From NCBI GenBank assembly GCA_002254335.1, contig NIVA01000225.1, positions 1 to 5,010 on the forward strand: a stretch of 5,010 bases of DNA, in the 5' to 3' direction. The notes beneath the pieces are model-generated. The model was not told the origin of the DNA and ran no database searches. It worked only from the letters and a program-made list of their open reading frames with translations. Position 1 is the first letter of the stretch. Each line of letters begins with the position of its first letter. Both the position numbers and the translations under genes were made by a program. Of the stretch, positions 1 to 3,770 are shown in pieces. Source of the DNA: Bacteroidetes bacterium 4572_114. Lineage in GTDB: Bacteria; Bacteroidota; Bacteroidia; Bacteroidales; 4484-276.

Positions 1-1583
1 CAGGAGATGGCAGCTTTGATGATAACCAGTCATTAGTTGCGGTTTACACCCCAGGGTTATTGGATATTCAGGGTTTGTCGGTCGAATTAATCCTTACTGT
101 TGAACCAATTGGCCCTTGTCTGATTTCTGATGTTTCTACACTAATGTTAACTGTTCAGATATTGCCATCTGCCAACGCAGGCGGTGATGCAACCATTTGC
201 CATGACGAAAATCATTTGTTAAATGGAAGTGCCGAAAACTCAGGGCCTGTGCTCTGGTCAACTAATGGTGATGGTAGTTTTGATGATCCAAATTCAGTTT
301 CAACAACATACACACCCGGAGAAAATGATCTCTCTGCGGGAGAAGTGATCTTAACAATTACTGCGGAAGCTCTTTCTCCATGCGCAATTTCTGCTACCGA
401 TCAGATGAACCTGATAATTGACCATTGTCAGGATTTGACCATTCCAACCGGATGGTCAGGGGTTTCCAGTTATGTTGAGCCGGTCGATGCCGGAATGGAA
501 ACAATTTTCCAGGATGTAATCGATGATTTGATTATTCTTCAATCCCAAACCGGAATATTCTGGCCGGGTCAAAATGTGAACACAATCGGTTCCTGGAACA
601 TCCTTGAGGGGTACAGCATCAAAGTAAGCAACGAGATTAGCCTTACAATTGCCGGGTCAAGGTCAGCAACAAATTCATTACAGTTAAGTTCCGGCTGGAA
701 TTTAATCCCTGTGCTCAGTTCCTGTGATGTTGATGTGGAAACCTTGTTTGCAGCTACAAATGTGGTTATTGTGAAAGAGGTTGCCGGATGGGGCATTTTC
801 TGGCCCAATTATAATATCAACAACCTTGGGGTTTTACAATCCGGCAAAGCCTATTTTGTTTTGATGGACGATGTATCTGAGATCATATTCCCCGAATGTG
901 TGCCAGGTGCTTCGGCCGGTACGGGTTCCTACAATCCTGATATTAAAGAGATAATGAGGTCAACCCCATGGGATAGCTTCAGCACATCACCAAATACACA
1001 TATAATTGGCCTGCCATTGGAAGCAATGGATCGTTCGGTCATCAGGCCGGGGGATATCCTCGGTGTTTTCGACCAGTCGGGAAATTGCTTCGGCGCCACA
1101 TTGTGGGATAATGAAAATACCACGATGACAGTGTTTGGGGATGACGTGCTGACGGAGATAAAGGATGGGTTTATGGAGGGTGACGATCTGTATTTCAGGA
1201 TTTTTGTGGCAACCACCCAAAAGGTTTACGAATTGGAGGTTGCCTGGAATGAAGAACTGCCCGATTATGACGGCCTCTTCAGTGCCAATGGCCTGTCAGC
1301 CATCCAAAGCCTTAAGTTGGGCGCAACCGAAATTTATGAAACCGGTGGCAACTTCGATGCCCTGATTTATCCTAACCCTGCAAGCGATAAAGTTTATATC
1401 GACCTTGAAAAAGCAGTGGAAATTAACGTTACACTCTACGACATCCATGGACAAGAGGTGTTGCAGCAACAATTGCACGACCTGAGAAACCAGTTGGATA
1501 TTTCGCACCTCAGAAGCGGGGTTTACCTCATCAAACTGGAAGGGGAGGAGATTATGAAGGTTGAGAGGCTTGTGAAGAAGTAA
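1..1583 (+). CDS. Large secreted repeat protein with T9SS C-terminal sorting domain (5' partial)
   Basis: The reading frame is open from base 3 to the TAA at 1581-1583 (526 visible residues), so the gene starts off the left edge; the TTG near position 60 is internal. Visible layout: the end of one Ig/PKD-like repeat (residues 1 to about 40) and a full second one (to about 141), both with GDGSFDD...YTPG; two related modules (about 150-220 and 231-300) sharing GW...IFWP; a beta-rich domain (about 318-445) with HIIGLP and GDILGVFD; and a C-terminal domain from residue 456 starting YPNPASDKVYID and ending VERLVKK. The last matches the type A sorting domain of the type IX secretion system, which sends proteins across the outer membrane and is then cleaved, with the protein released or attached to the cell surface. 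The repeats suggest an adhesin-like or structural surface protein, but no catalytic motif is visible and the specific function is unknown. A strong terminator follows directly. Confidence 0.9.
   Translation, partial: GDGSFDDNQSLVAVYTPGLLDIQGLSVELILTVEPIGPCLISDVSTLMLTVQILPSANAGGDATICHDENHLLNGSAENSGPVLWSTNGDGSFDDPNSVSTTYTPGENDLSAGEVILTITAEALSPCAISATDQMNLIIDHCQDLTIPTGWSGVSSYVEPVDAGMETIFQDVIDDLIILQSQTGIFWPGQNVNTIGSWNILEGYSIKVSNEISLTIAGSRSATNSLQLSSGWNLIPVLSSCDVDVETLFAATNVVIVKEVAGWGIFWPNYNINNLGVLQSGKAYFVLMDDVSEIIFPECVPGASAGTGSYNPDIKEIMRSTPWDSFSTSPNTHIIGLPLEAMDRSVIRPGDILGVFDQSGNCFGATLWDNENTTMTVFGDDVLTEIKDGFMEGDDLYFRIFVATTQKVYELEVAWNEELPDYDGLFSANGLSAIQSLKLGATEIYETGGNFDALIYPNPASDKVYIDLEKAVEINVTLYDIHGQEVLQQQLHDLRNQLDISHLRSGVYLIKLEGEEIMKVERLVKK
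3..386 (+). repeat. Tandem 88-residue Ig/PKD-like repeats
   Basis: The protein segment GDGSFDD..SL...YTPG....GL.VELILTVE..GPC beginning at base 3 recurs from base 267 as GDGSFDDPNSV..TYTPG....AGEVILTITAE..SPC. The offset is 264 bp (88 codons). The DNA is also recognisably similar at the GDGSFDD blocks, but most third codon positions differ, so the duplication is not recent. More copies probably lie off the left edge. Confidence 0.75.
450..900 (+). repeat. Two diverged GW/IFWP modules
   Basis: Two successive modules of about 80 residues share the order GW, a loop, an E-T-(I/L)-F segment, a hydrophobic strand, G-IFWP-(G/N)-(Q/Y)-N-(V/I)-N, a glycine, then (E/S)G-(Y/K) followed by a hydrophobic strand. 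Their key tryptophans are at bases 453 and 696, 81 residues apart. Similarity is at protein level only. The modules lie between the Ig-like repeats and the domain that precedes the sorting signal. Confidence 0.65.
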
Positions 1584-1604
1584 ACGGAAAATGTGTTTAT
1601 GATT

Positions 1605-1642
1605 AAACCTAACAGGTTTTCAAAACCTGTTAGGTTTTTTTT
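1605..1642 (+). terminator. Intrinsic terminator of the secreted-protein gene
   Basis: A perfect inverted repeat has 16-nt arms at 1605-1620 and 1622-1637 around a single C, and eight T residues at 1635-1642. It begins 21 bases after the TAA at 1583. The real hairpin would open several A/T pairs at its tip to form a loop. The arms carry AACCTAACAGG, and the unusual perfection suggests it may also be a dispersed intergenic palindrome. Confidence 0.85.
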
Positions 1643-1651
1643 GTAACTCCC

Positions 1652-1693
1652 AAAAAAACAAAAGGCCGCTGGAAATATCCGGTGGCCTTTTTT
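1652..1693. terminator. Bidirectional terminator between the secreted-protein gene and tRNA-Gly
   Basis: A 13-bp stem (1660-1672 with 1679-1691, including two G-U pairs on the plus strand) encloses the loop AAATAT. A T-run at 1688-1693 serves plus-strand transcription. A run of seven A at 1652-1658 reads as T on the minus strand and would end the tRNA transcript coming from the right. It lies 12 bases beyond the tRNA 3' end. Confidence 0.8.
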
Positions 1694-1704
1694 ATTGTTA
1701 TGTG

Positions 1705-1777
1705 AGCGGTAAATGAGGCTCGAACTCACGACCCTCAGCTTGGGAAGCTGATGCTCTACCAACTGAGCTATTACCGC
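1705..1777 (-). tRNA. tRNA-Gly (anticodon CCC)
   Basis: The minus strand folds as a complete 73-nt cloverleaf. The acceptor stem is GCGGTAA/TTACCGC, perfectly paired. The D-arm is GCTC...GAGC with GG in the loop. The anticodon stem is TCAGC/GCTGA with loop TTCCCAA, giving anticodon CCC, which reads GGG. The T-arm contains GTTCGAG. The discriminator base is U, as expected for bacterial tRNA-Gly. CCA is not encoded (CAC follows the discriminator), so it must be added enzymatically. Transcription probably starts at the promoter near 1863-1894, passes through a broken tRNA copy, and ends at the hairpin at 1652-1693. Confidence 0.97.
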
Positions 1778-1801
1778 TTTTGTTTTACTAAAGAACTACT
1801 T

Positions 1802-1847
1802 GCTGATGCCCTACCTCCCGATAATTATCGGGACGAGCTACTACCGC
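1802..1847 (-). pseudogene. Truncated copy of the tRNA-Gly 5' half, interrupted by a palindrome
   Basis: Reading the minus strand from 1847, GCGGTAGTAGCTC matches the intact tRNA 5' end (GCGGTAATAGCTC), and GGTAGGGCATCAGC (1815-1802) matches its GGTAGAGCATCAGC. The leader AAAACAAAA before both copies is also shared: 22 of 23 bases agree between 1765-1787 and 1835-1857. Between the two matching blocks, in the D-loop position, sits the 18-bp palindrome at 1816-1833. No anticodon loop, T-arm or 3' acceptor strand follows, so it cannot be a working tRNA. It is best read as a decayed partial tandem duplication. Confidence 0.8.
1816..1833. repeat. Perfect 18-bp palindrome inside the tRNA remnant
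   Basis: TCCCGATAATTATCGGGA is identical to its reverse complement. It replaces the AGTT of the intact D-loop, with no target duplication visible. It may belong to a dispersed palindromic repeat family; only one copy is in this window, so this is inference. Confidence 0.7.
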
Positions 1848-1862
1848 TTTTGTTTTAGTTTG

Positions 1863-1894
1863 CAAAAGTAATAAGATTGATTGGATAGATCAAA
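1863..1894 (-). promoter_or_regulatory. Bacteroidetes-type promoter for tRNA-Gly
   Basis: On the minus strand TTTG (1894-1891) is followed after 20 bases by TACTTTTG (1870-1863), an exact fit to the TTTG / TAnnTTTG promoter pattern of Bacteroidetes. The start of transcription would be near 1857, just upstream of the tRNA remnant. No comparable box lies between the remnant and the intact tRNA, so this is the likely promoter of both. Confidence 0.7.
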
Positions 1895-1918
1895 GATATT
1901 TTGAATAATTGGTAAAAA

Positions 1919-2776
1919 TTATTTTAAGGCAACCAGATTTTCAGAAATTAATTCTTTTAATTCTTTGCCCACATTTGCCTTATCTGCATAGTTCTTCCAC
2001 CTGCCAACAACAGATTTTATTTCCTGAATTATCTTTTCACCTTTCTTTATATTATTTGCCCTGGCAAGTGCCATAAGGTCTTCTTTTAAAATATCTTTGT
2101 GTTTCCCATTTATGCTTAAAGTATGTTGATTTACCCAAACATTGGTTGGGTCGTAAGAATAACAAATATCGTAAGCCGGGGAAAGTTCCCATCTGGCGTT
2201 TTGTTTTAACCGAAATGAAAAGTTCTTTGTGTGATCATCATAATTAGTTGACATTACGTTAAATACCATTCGGCGAAACATTTGCTCCGCATCCTGGTAA
2301 GATAGTCTTAACATGCGCATTGTTTGGAACAATTGTTCATAACTATAGCCATATAAATTATTATAATCATAGTGTTGTATCCCGCATAAGGTTTGGATAT
2401 GATGCTTTGTATTGTTCCCCTCCCTGTCAAATCGTTTTGTCATAAAGTGTGCACGGCCATTTTCTTCCAACAGGTCGCACTTCATCATTTCAATGCCACA
2501 ATCCTGTGCCATAAGATAGTATGCATATTCCACTCTGCCGAAACCATGGCTTTCTCCAAATTGGGCATCGCTAACACCGTCCAGTTTAATTAACCAATGC
2601 TCAAAACCTTTGGGGACATTGGTTTGCCCTGATCTTACCTCTTTGGTTTTCTTGTTGTAAGCAATTACTGCCTTGGGCCTGGCACCACCTGCCGAAGTGC
2701 CAATTTTCAGTATTTCCCTCATGGCTTTCTTTTCATCGGTGGATAGTTTAGTTTCAAAATCTTCGCGGTCAGTCAA
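1919..2776 (-). CDS. hipA: HipA kinase-domain ORF (HipT-like or 3' part of a frameshifted hipA)
   Basis: 285 residues from the TTG at 2776, or 267 from the first ATG (residue 19). It corresponds to the HipA_C kinase domain, a Ser/Thr kinase fold; E. coli HipA phosphorylates glutamyl-tRNA synthetase, halting translation and causing persistence. Key elements are intact: the glycine-rich loop GTSAGGARPK (residues 26-35), whose serine aligns with the autophosphorylated Ser150 of E. coli HipA; NYDDHTKNF (178-186), with D180 as catalytic base and N185 as metal ligand; and AYD (201-203), with D203 as second metal ligand. It ends in TAA without a clear terminator. In frame, a TAG lies just two codons before the TTG and no ATG is near, so the start is poor. 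It overlaps the preceding ORF (TGA at 2771-2769) by 8 bases in another frame. It could be translated by coupling, like HipT in HipBST systems, or it could be the remainder of a gene broken by a deletion. The target is unknown. Confidence 0.85.
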   Translation of the reverse strand: MTDREDFETKLSTDEKKAMREILKIGTSAGGARPKAVIAYNKKTKEVRSGQTNVPKGFEHWLIKLDGVSDAQFGESHGFGRVEYAYYLMAQDCGIEMMKCDLLEENGRAHFMTKRFDREGNNTKHHIQTLCGIQHYDYNNLYGYSYEQLFQTMRMLRLSYQDAEQMFRRMVFNVMSTNYDDHTKNFSFRLKQNARWELSPAYDICYSYDPTNVWVNQHTLSINGKHKDILKEDLMALARANNIKKGEKIIQEIKSVVGRWKNYADKANVGKELKELISENLVALK

Positions 2777-3146
2777 ATTCTAATGCCCCCATGCCCCTGC
2801 TGCCGATAAAACATAGTTTTTCAACCGGGTTCATGCTATCCGGTGGACGGCCATTTTGCGCCAACCATTTATTGATTAACTGATTTCCATATTTATCAGG
2901 TAGTGAATCTGCAAGCATGCCTGGCAAACCGCTGAAAGTATCTTCCTTGTCGTGTTTAGAGGGGAGAAGTTCGGGGAAACTATAAATCCTGTCGCCGTTG
3001 TTGATGGGCATTTTTATTGGTGAAATATCCCAATTTTTAGACAGAAAAATTTTGTCGTACTGAAAAGCGGCTAAACCCCGGATTTGGTCCCAACGTACAG
3101 CACCAACTAATTCCCCCCATATTTTTACTTCAGCAACATCTACCAT
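2769..3146 (-). CDS. HipA N-terminal domain ORF (HipS-like or 5' part of a frameshifted hipA)
   Basis: 125 residues from ATG at 3146, overlapping the hipB stop by 7 bases (ATGGTAG), which points to coupled translation. It matches the N-terminal 'couple_hipA' subdomain of HipA: a start in beta strands (VAEVKIWGELVGAVRW), then SFPELLPS (56-63), the hallmark LPGMLADSLPDKYGNQLI (74-91), and FIGSRGMGALEFD at the end (113-125). In HipA this lobe packs on the kinase domain and contacts HipB. In HipBST systems the same domain is a separate protein, HipS, which acts as antitoxin. The ORF stops at TGA directly after GALEFD, at the natural domain boundary, and the kinase continues in a different frame. 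A whole-gene HipA would have a linker here. Either a true split protein or a truncation product. Confidence 0.85.
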   Translation of the reverse strand: MVDVAEVKIWGELVGAVRWDQIRGLAAFQYDKIFLSKNWDISPIKMPINNGDRIYSFPELLPSKHDKEDTFSGLPGMLADSLPDKYGNQLINKWLAQNGRPPDSMNPVEKLCFIGSRGMGALEFD

Positions 3147-3493
3147 TCCGGTTCGTTATTAGAGGTTTTTTTATCAATTATATTCCGTGCCCGCTTCCTT
3201 TTGTTTTTTTGCAGTTTGGCATATTCAATGGGGCTTATTTCGTCTTTTACCGCAAATGTGTCCATCACATATAAAAGGTCGAGTACCCGAAGTACTTTAA
3301 TGACTGTGTTTAGGGTTACTGTTTCCCCTCTTTCCAATAAGCTTAACGTAGAACGGCTAATGCCTGCCGCACCGGCCAGTTCATCTTGTGTCCTGTTCTG
3401 GTTTATGCGATGGTGTTTTATAAAACTACCAATGGTTTCGGTGAGTGCCTTATCGCTCATTGAAACCCAATTTGTGTATGATATATCATTCAT
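3140..3493 (-). CDS. hipB: HipB-like XRE-family antitoxin and autorepressor
   Basis: 117 residues. A helix-turn-helix of the XRE/Cro type spans about residues 19-75, with TQDELAGAAGIS (35-46) and the recognition helix SRSTLSLLERGE (46-57) clearly visible. The tail from about 95 is basic (KNKRKRARNIIDKK). This is the HipB partner of HipA: a dimer that binds the operator DNA, represses the operon and holds the kinase inactive. It is first in the operon and overlaps the next ORF by 7 bases. The ATG at 3493 is preferred because the segment before the Met at residue 12 (ISYTNWVS) fits the family's N-terminus as I remember it, but the ATG lies inside a palindromic operator (3475-3492 covers codons 1-7), so a repressor bound there would also cover the start. 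Beyond the HTH, which is sure, assignment as HipB rests on the adjacent hipA. Confidence 0.9.
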   Translation of the reverse strand: MNDISYTNWVSMSDKALTETIGSFIKHHRINQNRTQDELAGAAGISRSTLSLLERGETVTLNTVIKVLRVLDLLYVMDTFAVKDEISPIEYAKLQKNKRKRARNIIDKKTSNNEPEW

Positions 3494-3530
3494 AAAGCTC
3501 TATTTTGGTATTTAATGACTGATATTTCAT
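3470..3530. repeat. 115-bp-offset duplication, downstream copy (functional hipB start and operators O1-O2)
   Basis: This block and 3585-3645 align without gaps. They are nearly identical over 3470-3496 and over the 23 bases 3508-3530 (22 of 23), and unlike in the stretch between. The conserved parts are the operators, the hipB start codon and the sequence just beside them, as expected for an old tandem duplication in which bound sites were retained. Confidence 0.7.
3475..3492. promoter_or_regulatory. Operator O1 (overlaps hipB start)
   Basis: TGTATGATATATCATTCA is an 18-bp near-perfect palindrome: the 12-bp core ATGATATATCAT is perfect, and 16 of 18 bases are symmetrical overall. It covers the first codons of hipB. 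It is one of four related sites fitting TGnnTGATATATCAnnCA, probably bound by HipB, which in E. coli also uses four palindromic operators upstream of hipBA. Confidence 0.65.
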
Positions 3531-3533
3531 ACA
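3516..3533. promoter_or_regulatory. Operator O2 (overlaps the hipB transcription start)
   Basis: TGACTGATATTTCATACA is the most diverged of the four sites, with one core T in place of A. Its centre is 41 bp from O1, close to four helical turns, so the two face the same side of the DNA. It overlaps the predicted transcription start and the edge of the -7 box. Confidence 0.55.
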
Positions 3534-3562
3534 AAAGTAATATGATTTTTTTAATGAGCAAT
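3532..3562 (-). promoter_or_regulatory. Putative hipB operon promoter
   Basis: On the minus strand ATTG (3562-3559, one mismatch to TTTG) is followed after 19 bases by TACTTTTG (3539-3532), an exact TAnnTTTG box. The predicted start near 3525 gives a leader of about 30 bases. The operator copy at 3516-3533 covers that start point and touches the -7 box, as expected for autorepression. The same box and its flank (CAAAAGTAAT on the plus strand) occur at the tRNA promoter. Confidence 0.65.
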
Positions 3563-3584
3563 TGTTTTTTTTGAAAAAAAGTTG

Positions 3585-3645
3585 ATTTCTGTATGATAAA
3601 TCATTCATTAAGGGTGTTAATTGTATTTAATGACTGATATATCAT
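3585..3645. repeat. 115-bp-offset duplication, upstream copy (decayed hipB start and operators O3-O4)
   Basis: On the minus strand it carries ATGAATGATTTATCATACA from 3608, matching the hipB start ATGAATGATATATCATACA from 3493, so the copy includes a second hipB start codon and the next few codons (MNDLSYRN against MNDISYTN). Similarity to hipB ends after about eight codons, in an A/T-rich run. Confidence 0.7.
3590..3607. promoter_or_regulatory. Operator O3 (upstream copy of O1)
   Basis: TGTATGATAAATCATTCA differs from O1 at a single base and lies exactly 115 bp away. Its centre is 74 bp from O2, close to seven helical turns, so it is roughly in phase with the other sites. It lies upstream of the promoter boxes and could stabilise repression by cooperative binding or looping (inference). 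Confidence 0.55.
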
Positions 3646-3648
3646 TCA
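3631..3648. promoter_or_regulatory. Operator O4 (upstream copy of O2)
   Basis: TGACTGATATATCATTCA lies exactly 115 bp from O2 and 41 bp (centre to centre) from O3, repeating the O1-O2 spacing. 16 of 18 bases are symmetrical. No good promoter box remains next to it; the position matching the -7 element reads TATTCATG on the minus strand. Confidence 0.55.
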
Positions 3649-3680
3649 TGAATATAGTTAAAAAAGCGAACATTTGGCAG

Positions 3681-3770
3681 AATAGCTGTCAGACAGTTTA
3701 GATTAAAAGTCAGGCATATTAAGCTTTAGCTTCAGTGTGAAATATAGAAAATAACTGTCTGATAGCTTTT
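3681..3770. repeat. 90-bp segment with 18-nt terminal inverted repeats
   Basis: AATAGCTGTCAGACAGTT (3681-3698) and AACTGTCTGATAGCTTTT (3753-3770) are inverted copies matching at 16 of 18 positions, with 54 bases between. One arm touches the hydrolase stop codon (TGA at 3772-3770). Inside is a short AAGCT/AGCTT hairpin at 3721-3732. In RNA it could form a long stem after the hydrolase gene, but there is no T-run directly after the 3' arm, so it is not a standard terminator. It could also be a small miniature element, but no flanking target duplication is visible. Confidence 0.6.

Noticed and set aside
60..62. TTG as a start codon of the secreted-protein gene
   Set aside because: The frame is open to the left edge and base 3 onward codes a second copy of the GDGSFDD...YTPG repeat, so the protein clearly continues upstream.
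569..1508. Several minus-strand and one plus-strand frame of 66-95 codons inside the secreted-protein gene
   Set aside because: They are shadows of the long coding frame, without promoter, start context or recognisable protein features.
1523..1762. Minus-strand 79-codon frame across the terminators and tRNA
   Set aside because: It reads through the tRNA gene, both hairpins and the end of the secreted-protein gene; no coding character.
1802..1857. A second functional tRNA
   Set aside because: Only the 5' half is present; there is no anticodon loop, T-arm or 3' acceptor strand.
3201..3515. Plus-strand 104-codon frame opposite hipB
   Set aside because: It is antisense to a gene with a clear helix-turn-helix domain, and its own product shows no recognisable features.
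3470..3648. CRISPR-like array
   Set aside because: The repeats are palindromic 18-bp sites at 41, 74 and 41 bp spacing, overlap a promoter and a start codon, and have no uniform spacers or cas genes nearby.
3681..3770. Standard intrinsic terminator of the serine hydrolase
   Set aside because: The loop would be 54 bases and no T-run directly follows the 3' arm on the minus strand.
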